Notes under the pieces: generated by a model
What the model was told of the DNA's origin: nothing
The model's database searches: none
Seen by the model: the letters and a program-made list of their open reading frames with translations, nothing else
Position numbers and translations under genes: made by a program
DNA from: an uncultured Corynebacterium sp.
GTDB taxonomy: Bacteria > Actinomycetota > Actinomycetes > Mycobacteriales > Mycobacteriaceae
NCBI RefSeq assembly: GCF_943914615.1
Contig: NZ_CALUCS010000029.1
Span: 1 to 20,773 of the forward strand
DNA: 20,773 bases
Reading direction: 5' to 3'
Shown here: positions 13,818 through 20,773 of the stretch, in pieces
Position numbering within the stretch: the first letter of the stretch is position 1
Layout of the letters: each line of letters opens with the position of its first letter

Positions 13818-14648
13818 ATGAATTCAGACTGCTCAAACCCCACACCCGCGGAACCGCACCACCCCGCACCCGCGGAGCCGCATCACCCCACACCCGCGGA
13901 GCACCACAACCCCGCAACCATGGGGCTGCGCGAGCGCAAACGCCTGAAAACCAGGCTAAGGATCGAGGACGAAGCCACCCGCCTCTTCCTCGACCGATCC
14001 TTTGACGGAGTCACCCTAGAAGAAATCTGCGAAGCGGCCGACATCAGCCGCCGCACCTTCTTCAACTACTTCTCCTCAAAGGAACACGTTGCGGTCGGTA
14101 AACAACCCCCATTGCTCACCAAGGACGACTTCAACAAGCTCGAAAGCTTCTCCCCCACAGAAGGCAGCCTGCCTCAATACCTCTACGACATGCTGACCAA
14201 GAAGCGCATCGAGGAGGCTAAAAAATCGGACAATGCCAACCTCGATCCGGAACTGGCGGAGTCGATAAGGTGGCGTCGATCCCAAATAATAAAGAGATTC
14301 CCCAGCCTGGCACTTGCGAAGCTCGCCAGCTACGAAAAGCTGCGCAGCGACCTTGCCGAGGCGGTGTGCAAGAACCTCGAAGGCCACCCGGGCAACCGCA
14401 GCACTGACATGAAGGCGATGGAAGAAGCGCACCTCATCGTCACCGCGGCAACAACGGTGCAATGGGCCGCAGCAACCTCAGCCACACGTCATGGTAAAAC
14501 GCTGACCAGCACAAAAGACTTCGACATCGCGCTTGCCGGGTTGCAAAAGATTTTCAGCGCCATCGCACCAGCCACCCTCGAACCACCCCCACAATCGACC
14601 GCAGAACCCTCACAGAAACCGCAGGAAATCAAGGAGAACCGCCCATGA
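13818..14648 (+). CDS. TetR family regulator with His-rich N-terminal repeat
   Basis: A probable local repressor of the efflux gene it overlaps. The TetR DNA-binding domain occupies about residues 45-93: KTRLRIEDEATRLFLDRSF, GVTLEEICEAADISRRTFFNYFSSKEHVAVG with the helix-turn-helix at TLEEICEAADISRRTFFNYF. The C-terminal ligand domain (about 100-265) is divergent, as usual. From ATG 13818 the protein has 276 residues and a 34-residue extension built from three (T/A)PAEPHHP-like octapeptides, the third being degenerate. GGAG lies only 2 bases before this ATG. ATG 13920 gives MGLRERKRLKTR, a conventional TetR start, with 242 residues; without transcript data I cannot choose firmly. The gene is richer in A and C on the coding strand than its neighbours. 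Its TGA overlaps the pump ATG. Confidence 0.85.
   Translation: MNSDCSNPTPAEPHHPAPAEPHHPTPAEHHNPATMGLRERKRLKTRLRIEDEATRLFLDRSFDGVTLEEICEAADISRRTFFNYFSSKEHVAVGKQPPLLTKDDFNKLESFSPTEGSLPQYLYDMLTKKRIEEAKKSDNANLDPELAESIRWRRSQIIKRFPSLALAKLASYEKLRSDLAEAVCKNLEGHPGNRSTDMKAMEEAHLIVTAATTVQWAAATSATRHGKTLTSTKDFDIALAGLQKIFSAIAPATLEPPPQSTAEPSQKPQEIKENRP
13841..13912 (+). repeat. 24-nt tandem repeat in 5' part of tetR
   Basis: Three consecutive 24-base units (13841-13864, 13865-13888, 13889-13912) encode TPAEPHHP, APAEPHHP and TPAEHHNP. The first two units differ at only a few positions; the third is degenerate at its 3' end. Confidence 0.8.
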
Positions 14649-16264
14649 AAGATACTCGCAAAGAGGCCACCGCAGCCAAGGCGCAACCAGCCACCGCGCA
14701 ACCAGCCAAGGCGCGGCTCGACGCAGCGGAAAAACAGCGCCAGGAAAACCACAACAACGTCCCCCTAGTCTTCGGCTGCCTGATGCTTGGCATGCTTATG
14801 TCCTCGCTCGGGCAAATGATCTTCTCCACCGCTCTGCCCACCCTCGTTGGAGAGCTCGGCGGCGCCGACAAAATGAGCTGGGTCATCACCAGCTTCCTGC
14901 TGACCATGACCATCGGCATGCCCGTCTACGGCAAACTGGGCGACCAGATGGGCCGCAAGCCGCTGTACCTGGTGGCAGTAGCCCTGTTCCTGACCGGCTC
15001 CGTCATTGGCGCGCTGGCACAGAGCATGGACATGATGATCGTCGCCCGCGGCGTGCAGGGCCTCGGCGCCGGCGGGCTGATGATTGGCGCGCAGGCCATC
15101 ATTGCCGACGTGGTTCCCGCGCGTGATCGAGGCCGCTACATGGGCATCATGGGCGCCGTCTTCGGCCTAAGTTCCGTGCTGGGGCCTCTGCTGGGTGGCT
15201 TTTTCACCGATGGTCCCGGTTGGCGCTGGGCGCTGTGGTTCAACGTGCCGCTGGCGATCATCACGTTCCTGATGGTCTTTTTCAACCTCCAGCTGCCGAA
15301 GCGTGGCTCGGGCGCCCGCCTGGACGTCCCCGGCACGGTCCTGATGGCCGGCGCCACCAGCTCGCTGATTCTGCTGCTCACCTGGGGTGGGCGCGATTAT
15401 GCCTGGTCCAGCCCCGTCATCATTTGCCTGGGAATCGCGGCGGCCGTGCTGGCCACGCTGTTCGTGCTGGTGGAACGCAAGGCGAAGGATCCGCTGATCC
15501 CGATGCAGCTGTTCACCGTCCGCAACTTTGTGGTCACGACTGCGGCCGGCACGATCACGGGTGTGGTCATGTTTGGCGTGTTGGCTTACATGCCCACGTA
15601 CATCCAGATGGTGCACGGCATGACCCCCACCAAGGCCGGTCTAATGATGATCCCGATGATGGCCGGCATGATCGTCACCGCCACCGCCTCCGGCCAGTAC
15701 GTGTCCCGGACAGGTCGCTACAAGTGGTTCCCCGTCGCGGGTCTGCTCGTTGCCGCCACTGCGGTTGGTCTTATGGGACTTTTTGACGCCCACGATTCCC
15801 TCGTGCACCTCGGTCTTGTCTTGGCTCTCATGGGTGTTGGCCTGGGGCTTTCGATGCAGATTTTGGTGCTGATTGTGCAGAACTCTTTCCCGATCTCGAT
15901 GGTGGGCACTGCGACTGCTTCGAATAACTTCTTCCGCCAGATTGGTGGTACGGCTGGCTCTGCGATCATCGGCTCGCTGTTCACGCACCGCGTGGCTGAT
16001 CTGATGGGTCAACGGCTGCCCGGCGCGCTGCAGGAGCTGGGCCCGCAGGGAGCTAAGTTCGCGCAGGATTTCCAGGGGGGCGGCAGTGCCCGGCTCACCC
16101 CGGAGATCGTCGATACGCTGCCTGGCCCGCTGCACGACGCGATCACTACCTCGTATAACGACGCCCTAGTCCCCGTGCTCGGCGCCATGGCGCCGGTAGC
16201 CGTGTTGGCTGCGCTGATTCTGGTCTTGGTGCGTCAGGACAATTTGAAGGAAACCATCGAATAG
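14645..16264 (+). CDS. DHA2 family MFS multidrug efflux transporter
   Basis: A 539-residue proton-coupled exporter of the EmrB/QacA (DHA2, 14-helix) type. Motifs: TALPTLVGELGG followed by WVITSFLL (62-86), motif A GKLGDQMGRKP (96-106), and the antiporter motif C GLSSVLGPLLGGFFTD (174-189), followed by GWRWALWFNVP (192-202). About 35 hydrophilic Ala/Lys/Gln-rich residues precede the first helix. Hydrophobic segments continue to the C-terminus, with a periplasmic loop near residues 440-500. Substrates cannot be told from sequence; cationic drugs or dyes would be typical. AAGGAG lies 8 bases before ATG 14645, and the ATG overlaps the tetR stop, so the repressor and pump are one operon. A strong hairpin terminator follows. 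Confidence 0.93.
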   Translation: MKDTRKEATAAKAQPATAQPAKARLDAAEKQRQENHNNVPLVFGCLMLGMLMSSLGQMIFSTALPTLVGELGGADKMSWVITSFLLTMTIGMPVYGKLGDQMGRKPLYLVAVALFLTGSVIGALAQSMDMMIVARGVQGLGAGGLMIGAQAIIADVVPARDRGRYMGIMGAVFGLSSVLGPLLGGFFTDGPGWRWALWFNVPLAIITFLMVFFNLQLPKRGSGARLDVPGTVLMAGATSSLILLLTWGGRDYAWSSPVIICLGIAAAVLATLFVLVERKAKDPLIPMQLFTVRNFVVTTAAGTITGVVMFGVLAYMPTYIQMVHGMTPTKAGLMMIPMMAGMIVTATASGQYVSRTGRYKWFPVAGLLVAATAVGLMGLFDAHDSLVHLGLVLALMGVGLGLSMQILVLIVQNSFPISMVGTATASNNFFRQIGGTAGSAIIGSLFTHRVADLMGQRLPGALQELGPQGAKFAQDFQGGGSARLTPEIVDTLPGPLHDAITTSYNDALVPVLGAMAPVAVLAALILVLVRQDNLKETIE

Positions 16265-16289
16265 TCCCCGTTGGGATTCCACGCAAGCG

Positions 16290-16327
16290 AAAGGCGACCG
16301 CGCTAATGGCTAATGCGGTCGCCTTTT
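16290..16327. terminator. Bidirectional terminator between efflux gene and GNAT gene
   Basis: AAAGGCGACCGC (16290-16301) and GCGGTCGCCTTT (16315-16326) form a perfect 12-bp stem with a 13-base loop. TTTT follows on the plus strand and the mirrored AAA gives U residues on the minus strand, suiting both convergent genes. Confidence 0.93.
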
Positions 16328-16377
16328 GCTGTGTCTGAGCTCGCTTAGGAAACGTGCTCGGAAAAGTGCCTGGAAGG

Positions 16378-17097
16378 TTACTCGGACTTTTCTGCCGATT
16401 CCTCGGCGCTGCCCTCGTCGGAGTGCTCCAGGTTTTCCTGGTAGTACTTCCATGCCGGGCCGCCCTCTAGGATCTTCTCCATCACCATGTTGTGGCGCCA
16501 CGTGCCCTTCTTCGGGCCGTAGTTCATGTGGGACATGCAGTGGAATACGCCCACTTTCTCGAAGCCTCGGGAGACGTGCAGTCGCACGGAGCCCTCATTC
16601 TCTGGAAAGATGCTGGAGTGCATCGCCCAGTGGCCCTGCTCGGCGGCGTCCTTGAGCAGCCTATCGAGCAGGCTGCCGGCCACGCCCTTGCCCGCTGCAT
16701 CCTTGTGGACGTAGATCGAGTCCTCCAACACCCCGTCGAACACGTCACGGTGGCTGGCGGAGGTGGCGGTGATCCACCCCAGGATCTTCTCCTCATCCTC
16801 GCCAAGCCCCGCGGCTGCGGCAGCCGCGGGATCCGTGTCAATGGCTACGAAGGAGAGCTCGGGCAGACGGTGGCGCATGAAGTCGTCCCACGCTTCGGGC
16901 GCGCTCTCCTCAAAGGTCGCCTCGCCCGTATCCATGCCGGTCTGCAGGATCTTTTGGACCTGCGGATAGTCCTTCTCCTCCATCAGGCGGATGGAGATTG
17001 CCTGCTTGGCGCTGTTCTTGGCGTTGTTGCCAGCACTGCTATCTGCAGCGCTCCCGGCCGTGTTCGCAGTGTTCCCTGCGGTGTTCGCGGAAGTCAT
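16378..17097 (-). CDS. GNAT N-acetyltransferase, phosphinothricin acetyltransferase-like
   Basis: A 239-residue acetyl-CoA dependent N-acetyltransferase. After a 35-residue low-complexity Ala/Asn/Ser/Thr start, the GNAT domain (about 33-205) shows the PAT/MddA-type layout: IRLMEEKDYPQVQKIL, GEATFEESAPEAWDDF, the acetyl-CoA loop in SIYVHKDAAGKGVAGSLLDRLL, and SIFPENEGSVRLHVSRGFEKVGVFHCMSHMNYGPKKGTWRHNMVMEKIL. Relatives acetylate phosphinothricin, methionine sulfone or methionine sulfoximine; the natural substrate here is unknown. The A-loop reads AAGKGVAG, a little relaxed from Q/RxxGxG/A. The C-tail is acidic. CACAAT ends 7 bases before the ATG, so it may be leaderless and separately expressed, although it lies 63 bases behind phoH on the same strand. 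Confidence 0.87.
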   Translation of the reverse strand: MTSANTAGNTANTAGSAADSSAGNNAKNSAKQAISIRLMEEKDYPQVQKILQTGMDTGEATFEESAPEAWDDFMRHRLPELSFVAIDTDPAAAAAAGLGEDEEKILGWITATSASHRDVFDGVLEDSIYVHKDAAGKGVAGSLLDRLLKDAAEQGHWAMHSSIFPENEGSVRLHVSRGFEKVGVFHCMSHMNYGPKKGTWRHNMVMEKILEGGPAWKYYQENLEHSDEGSAEESAEKSE

Positions 17098-17104
17098 GGA
17101 AGAA

Positions 17105-17110
17105 ATTGTG
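17105..17110 (-). promoter_or_regulatory. -10-like box for GNAT gene
   Basis: CACAAT on the minus strand ends 7 bases before the ATG. It departs from TANNNT at the first base and no -35 is evident. Confidence 0.3.
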
Positions 17111-17160
17111 CCCTAAGACCCATCAGTTACGCCACCTGACTACCGGCAGCTGTGATCGAA

Positions 17161-18552
17161 CTATCCCTTTTCTAGCAGATTCGTCACCAGCTCAGCGATC
17201 GCGGAACGTTCGGATCGGGTCAGCGTGACGTGCGCGAACAGTGGATTATTCTTCAGCTTCTCAATTACTGCCTGAATGCCGTCGTGGCGACCCACGCGCA
17301 GGTTATCGCGCTGCGCAACGTCGTGAGTCAGTACGACGCGGGAGTTGCGCCCCAGGCGGGAGAGCACAGTCAGCAGAACGTTGCGCTCGAGCGACTGGGC
17401 CTCGTCCACGATGACGAAGCTATCGTTCAGGCTGCGGCCGCGGATATGCGTCAGCGGCAGGACCTCCAGCAGACCGCGGGCGTCGATCTCCTCCAGCACG
17501 TTGTCACTCACCACCCCTTCCAGGGTGTCGTACACCGCCTGCGACCATGGGTTCATCTTTTCCGTTTCGCTGCCGGGCAGGTAGCCCAAGTCCTGCCCGC
17601 CGACGGCATACAGGGGGCGGAAGACCACGATGCGCTTGTGCTCACCGCGTTCCAGCACTGCCTCCAAACCGGCGCACAATGCCAAAGCGGATTTGCCGGT
17701 GCCCGCGGAACCGCCGAGGCTTACGATGCCGACCTCGTTATCTAGCAGCAGGTCCAGCGCCACGCGCTGCTGGGCGCTGCGCCCGCGGATACCGAAGGCT
17801 TCCAGGTCGGTGGGAACCTGGCGCACCATGCCGTCACCCATCGAGCGCGCCAGAACGGACTGGCTACCTGCGGTCAGCTGCAAGCCGCAGTGGATCGGCA
17901 GCTCGTCGACCTCGTCGCCATCTACCGTCAGTGCGCCAGAGATATCGGCCTCCCCCACGTCGTACAGTTCGTCGATAATGCTGGAGGGCACCTCCGCGCG
18001 AGCCATGCCGTTGTATCCGGTGAGCACGACGTCCTGGGCATGGTATTCGTCGGCGTCAAGACCAACGGCTCCGGCCTTCACGCGCAGTGGCACGTCCTTC
18101 GTCACCAGCGTGACATTGTGCCCTTCAGCCCGCAGGTTCAAAGCACAAGCCAGGATGCGGTGGTCATTCTGCTCTCCGCGCAAGCCCGTGGGCAGCACGG
18201 ACTGGTCAACGTGATTCAGTTCGACCTGGATGGTGCCGCCCGTTTCGTTGACGATGCTGGGCATGTCCAGTCGGCCATGCTCCTGACGAAAGTCTTCGAG
18301 CATGCGTAGAGCCTGGCGAGCGAACCAGCCAAGTTCCGGGTGGTGGCGCTTGCCCTCGAGTTCACTGATGACGACGACGGGGAGGATGATGCGGTGTTCC
18401 GCAAACTTGATGAGTGCCCAAGGATCGGAAAGCAACACCGAGGTGTCGAGGACGTACGTACGTAGGCCGAGCTCTGCATCGGAGTGCGCGTTGAGAGCTT
18501 GTTCTGCCTGAAAGTTCTGATGTGCCTGATCAGTGGGCGCGGCGGAAGTCAT
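17161..18552 (-). CDS. PhoH family ATPase with N-terminal PIN domain (PhoH2-type)
   Basis: A 463-residue fusion of a PIN ribonuclease domain and a PhoH-like ATPase; mycobacterial PhoH2 proteins unwind and cleave RNA. In the PIN domain (about 31-165) the acidic residues are Asp36 (VLDTSVL), Glu64 or Glu66 (VISELEGKR), Asp130 (QNDHRIL) and Asp153 (VTKDVPLR). The PhoH domain (about 245-460) has Walker A GSAGTGKS (281-288), VFRPLYAVGGQDLGYLPGS, Walker B IVDEAQ (381-386) and the sensor segment LTHDVAQRD (409-417). All key residues are present. AAGGAG lies 10 bases before the ATG. In mycobacteria a small antitoxin-like gene precedes phoH2; no comparable gene is visible here, only a possible 18-codon frame and two hairpins in the leader. 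Confidence 0.94.
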   Translation of the reverse strand: MTSAAPTDQAHQNFQAEQALNAHSDAELGLRTYVLDTSVLLSDPWALIKFAEHRIILPVVVISELEGKRHHPELGWFARQALRMLEDFRQEHGRLDMPSIVNETGGTIQVELNHVDQSVLPTGLRGEQNDHRILACALNLRAEGHNVTLVTKDVPLRVKAGAVGLDADEYHAQDVVLTGYNGMARAEVPSSIIDELYDVGEADISGALTVDGDEVDELPIHCGLQLTAGSQSVLARSMGDGMVRQVPTDLEAFGIRGRSAQQRVALDLLLDNEVGIVSLGGSAGTGKSALALCAGLEAVLERGEHKRIVVFRPLYAVGGQDLGYLPGSETEKMNPWSQAVYDTLEGVVSDNVLEEIDARGLLEVLPLTHIRGRSLNDSFVIVDEAQSLERNVLLTVLSRLGRNSRVVLTHDVAQRDNLRVGRHDGIQAVIEKLKNNPLFAHVTLTRSERSAIAELVTNLLEKG

Positions 18553-18734
18553 GGAGGTGGTGCTCCTTGTAGGGGGTTATGAGTCGATCAACCCGGACGT
18601 TCCACGCCGCAAAAGCTACGCTTTACATCCGGGAAACGGATGAGGTGGGTAGTTGTTACTTGCTTCGGACATCCTCGACGCTATGCGCACCGCATGGAAA
18701 TTACATTGTTGTCAGATGAACTCTGGGTAAACAT

Positions 18735-18780
18735 AAAAAGCCCCAGGCTCCGGGGCATTTACTGCCCCTCACCTGGGGTT
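18735..18780 (-). terminator. Terminator of the LGFP lipoprotein gene
   Basis: On the minus strand CCCCAGG and CCTGGGG pair as the outer stem, GGGGCA and TGCCCC as the inner stem, and TTTTT follows (plus-strand AAAAA at 18735-18739). It starts 27 bases after the stop codon. Confidence 0.9.
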
Positions 18781-18806
18781 ATCAAGCTCTACTTTAAGGT
18801 TAGAAC

Positions 18807-19487
18807 TTAGCGCTTCTCGATGGTCTCGGAGAACTGACCGGACTCATCCTTAGCCCACGTGATGGTGCCGTTCTCGAAGGACTGAGTCCAGCCGTTGGCT
18901 GCGTCGCCCTTCTCCGGAGCGGTCGGCAGACCCAGCTCGTTGTCCAGGCCACCACCGTTGTTCCAGGTCTCGCCGATCTTGCCGATCAGCGGAACCGCAC
19001 CGTGGTCCTTAGAGTTAGCGATCCAGCCCTTCTCGAAGGTTGCCAGGGAACCGTTCTCTCCCTCGGTGAACTCGGCCAGCTTACCGAAAGCACCGGACTC
19101 GCCACCCTCGTTATCCCAAGCGGTCTTAACGTCCTTCGGCAACTCAACTTCTTCACCGCTAGCGGTCTGAACCTTCTCGGTCGCACCCTCAGCGCCCTCT
19201 GCGTCTGCCCCCTCAGAGCCCTCAGCGTCAGCGCCCTCAGAACCCTCTGCGTCTGCGCCCTCAGAGTCAGCACCCTCAGCCTCGGACTCACCGTCCTCGC
19301 CTTCACCGGCCTTCGCGGTAGCAGAGTCGGCAGCCTCGCCAGCCTTCTCAGTAGCGGAGTTTGCTGCGTCGCCAGCCTTGTCCTTGGCGTCCTCAGCATC
19401 GTCAGAGCATGCAGCAACACCGAATACCAGAGATGCACCTGCAGCCAGTGCCACTGCGGAACGACGGAAGCGCTTGTTGGAGTTCAT
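18807..19487 (-). CDS. LGFP-repeat lipoprotein
   Basis: A 226-residue exported lipoprotein. The signal peptide (KRFRRSAVALAAGASLVFGV) ends in a lipobox VAAC with Cys27 as the lipidated residue. Residues 28-66 are Ala/Asp/Lys-rich and probably helical, residues 71-102 are an acidic EGADAEGS tandem repeat likely acting as a flexible spacer, and the C-terminal part (about 123-215) holds one degenerate and one good LGFP unit: GAFGKLAEFTEGENGSLATFEKGWI and LDNELGLPTAPEKGDAANGW then FENGTITW. LGFP repeats occur in corynebacterial cell-envelope proteins, including the C-terminal part of mycolyltransferase PS1, and are thought to bind cell wall; that role here is inferred. AAAGG lies 8 bases before the ATG. 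Confidence 0.88.
   Translation of the reverse strand: MNSNKRFRRSAVALAAGASLVFGVAACSDDAEDAKDKAGDAANSATEKAGEAADSATAKAGEGEDGESEAEGADSEGADAEGSEGADAEGSEGADAEGAEGATEKVQTASGEEVELPKDVKTAWDNEGGESGAFGKLAEFTEGENGSLATFEKGWIANSKDHGAVPLIGKIGETWNNGGGLDNELGLPTAPEKGDAANGWTQSFENGTITWAKDESGQFSETIEKR
19182..19277 (-). repeat. 24-nt coding repeat (EGADAEGS) in lipoprotein gene
   Basis: About three to four units of an acidic octapeptide, close to EGADAEGS, span residues 71-102. The DNA units are near-identical, so copy number may vary between strains by slippage without breaking the frame. Confidence 0.75.
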
Positions 19488-19619
19488 TACTAATACCTTT
19501 CTGTCGGCTCTTTTTCAGCTCTCACTTGTTGCAAAAGCAATACCCCTCCATTCCTAATAGTGTTCCAACGAAAAATGCACGTACTGTTTAGGATTTTTAA
19601 CCCAATCGGAACCAATTCT

Positions 19620-20327
19620 TTATTTTCGCCGCGCGCCTTGAGAGATCTTTTTCTTACCTCTTTTCTTTGTTTTATCTGCATTTTTATGGACGCCACCACG
19701 CCCGCGCTTAGCCACCTGTCGCGAGCTACTCGCGGTGCGCCCTTTACATATCCCAACGAAGTCCTGGATGACGTCACTGTCGGATTCGGTAAGCCACATC
19801 AGGGCCACGCGGGTGCGGGGGCACGTGGTGGCGTCAATCCCCGAAAGATCCCGATGCACCACCCCGCGCTGGTTAATAGCCCGCAGCAAGGGACGCGGTG
19901 CGACGGCGATGCCAACATTGGCAGCAACCACCTGCAGGGCTTCGCGCAGAGCTGTCACATCATCCCAACCGGTAGGTGAGGTGACGTACATCAATTTCTC
20001 GTCAGCCAATTCCCGGAAGTCTATGGAATCCATAACCTTAACGGGATGCTCCTTAGGAGCAGCAACGCCGATCTGCTCCTCATAGAGAGCAACCTCGTGC
20101 ATGCCGGTCGGGCGTTCGAACCCCTCCGCGGGGAGGCGAATCAATGCAACATCCGCCTGGCCCGCACGGATATAGGGCAACGGATCGTCGGTGCCCGCGC
20201 TGGCGATCTTCCACCCGGGAACCCGCTCGTCGAAGCGCCGGAACCATTTGTCCGGCTGCACGCCCGTGCTAAAGACAACTTTCAGGTGCTGGCGCGGTTT
20301 CGCGGCGTGGTTCTGCTGAGTGGGCAT
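19620..20327 (-). CDS. Stand-alone LysR-type effector-binding domain protein, no HTH
   Basis: A 235-residue protein that matches only the substrate-binding half of LysR regulators. It opens directly with KVVFSTGVQPDKWFRRFDERVPGWKI and continues with DPLPYIRAGQADVALIRLP, VALYEEQIGVAAPKEHPV, FRELADEKLMYV and VVAANVGIAVAPRPLLRAINQRGV, the two-lobed periplasmic-binding-protein-like fold. The usual 60-90 residue winged HTH is absent and no open frame before the ATG could supply it. A 40-residue Lys/Arg-rich tail (about 196-235, with KTKKRGKKK) follows the domain. The start ATG 20327-20325 has TATTAT 6 bases upstream. It is divergent from a DUF5997 gene 36 bases away. Ligand unknown. Confidence 0.83.
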   Translation of the reverse strand: MPTQQNHAAKPRQHLKVVFSTGVQPDKWFRRFDERVPGWKIASAGTDDPLPYIRAGQADVALIRLPAEGFERPTGMHEVALYEEQIGVAAPKEHPVKVMDSIDFRELADEKLMYVTSPTGWDDVTALREALQVVAANVGIAVAPRPLLRAINQRGVVHRDLSGIDATTCPRTRVALMWLTESDSDVIQDFVGICKGRTASSSRQVAKRGRGGVHKNADKTKKRGKKKISQGARRK

Positions 20328-20333
20328 GCACTA

Positions 20334-20363
20334 ATAATAGAGCCGTTCATTAGAATGATGAAC
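20334..20363. promoter_or_regulatory. Divergent promoter with palindrome
   Basis: Minus-strand TATTAT (20334-20339) ends 6 bases before the LysR-like ATG; plus-strand TAGAAT (20351-20356) ends 7 bases before the DUF5997 ATG. GTTCAT (20345-20350) and ATGAAC (20358-20363) form an inverted repeat that encloses the plus-strand -10, so a bound protein would block at least that promoter. Confidence 0.5.
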
Positions 20364-20732
20364 ATGACTGACGCGAACCCGAGTTACAAGTCCGGCCCGC
20401 CCATGAAACCTGCCACCGCCGCAAAGAAGCTGGCCATCTACCTTCCAGCCACGCCACAGGAGTTTCAGGATTCCGCACTTACCCATGAGCAATTCGTGGA
20501 GCTGCAGAAGAACCCGCCCGAGTGGCTACAGACGCTGCGCCGCGAGGGGCCACACCCTCGCCCCGAGGTGGCTCGCAAGCTGGGCATTAGCATTACGTCG
20601 CTGAAGAACAATGACATGGACAAGCCACTGACGACCGCGGAGATTAAGGCATTGCTTGAAAAGCAGCCGGAGTGGCTGCGGGAGGCTCGCCATAAGTTGG
20701 CTAGTGAGCGCGAGGAGACGGGGGTTAAGTAA
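20364..20732 (+). CDS. DUF5997 family protein
   Basis: A 122-residue soluble protein of unknown function, actinobacterial DUF5997 type. It opens with MKPATAAKKLAIYLPATPQEFQD in outline. Residues about 66-83 (RPEVARKLGISITSLKNN) look like a helix-turn-helix, and the motif P-EWL---R occurs twice (52-59 and 102-108), suggesting an internal duplication around the HTH-like stretch. An open frame extends far upstream but overlaps the divergent gene in antisense; ATG 20364 gives the compact family-like protein and has TAGAAT 7 bases upstream. The pairing with the LysR-effector gene is, as I recall, common in actinobacteria and suggests a joint function. The last 41 bases of the window show no feature. 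Confidence 0.82.
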   Translation: MTDANPSYKSGPPMKPATAAKKLAIYLPATPQEFQDSALTHEQFVELQKNPPEWLQTLRREGPHPRPEVARKLGISITSLKNNDMDKPLTTAEIKALLEKQPEWLREARHKLASEREETGVK

Positions 20733-20773
20733 AGAAAAGTGTGTCCGCATGCCACCATAACCCCAGACCACAC

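Noticed and set aside
20046..20363. N-terminal extension of the DUF5997 frame
   Set aside because: It would overlap the divergent LysR-like gene by about 280 bases in antisense; the ATG at 20364 has a -10 box and gives a family-like protein.
1..20773. tRNA or rRNA genes
   Set aside because: No cloverleaf-like segments with a GTTCRA T-loop in proper context or rRNA-like stretches were recognised on either strand by eye.

Overview
The window looks like a core-chromosome segment of a moderately GC-rich Corynebacterium. The case rests on gene content and on protein resemblance, not on a database search: a MetP/MetS-type transporter pair, class II fructose-bisphosphatase GlpX, the ispH / xseA-xseB neighbourhood with DUF6542 and DUF4245 proteins, a PIN-PhoH ATPase, an LGFP-repeat lipoprotein and an LysR-effector/DUF5997 pair. 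Species is not determinable here; a jeikeium/resistens-like lineage is only a guess.

Layout. 1-607: HigB toxin and HigA antitoxin (HigA cut by the window edge), reading leftward, with a compact promoter carrying two short palindromes. 598-1683: ychF (leftward). 2005-3845: metP and the overlapping 59-residue metS. 3919-6771: an AI-2E family membrane protein and a DUF6542 membrane protein. 6859-7836: ispH (leftward), then divergent xseA-xseB (7954-9556), facing a DUF4245 protein (9577-10215, leftward). 10395-13006: glpX and fumC, two central-carbon enzymes. 13007-13817: an 811-base gene-free region with a very long terminator hairpin, a 21-nt tandem repeat, two related inverted-repeat elements and a tandem direct repeat in front of tetR. 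13818-16264: tetR and a 14-TM-type DHA2 efflux pump, overlapping by ATGA. 16290-16327: a strong bidirectional terminator. 16378-18552: a phosphinothricin-type GNAT acetyltransferase and a PIN-PhoH ATPase (leftward). 18807-19487: an LGFP-repeat lipoprotein (leftward). 19620-20732: a stand-alone LysR effector domain divergent from a DUF5997 protein.

How the genes work together. Most of the window is housekeeping: isoprenoid precursor synthesis (ispH), DNA repair (xseAB), gluconeogenesis and TCA cycle (glpX, fumC), translation-associated GTPase/ATPase (ychF). The accessory-looking parts are the higBA pair, the repeat-rich 13.0-13.8 kb gap with the tetR-efflux operon behind it, and the LysR-effector/DUF5997 pair.

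Most interesting observations: (1) two intergenic elements at 13250-13373 and 13478-13599 share an outer ATGTCG/CGACAT stem end and an internal TGACCTGC-TTTTAC block, while the rest of their arms differ yet stays self-complementary in each; (2) nine genes have a -10-like hexamer ending 5-8 nt before the start codon, pointing to extensive leaderless transcription; (3) the LysR effector protein has no DNA-binding domain, whereas its divergent DUF5997 partner has a helix-turn-helix-like stretch and a palindrome lies between them; (4) opposed G-quadruplex motifs sit in the convergent gap before ispH; (5) the efflux repressor has a His-rich octapeptide repeat at its N-terminus.
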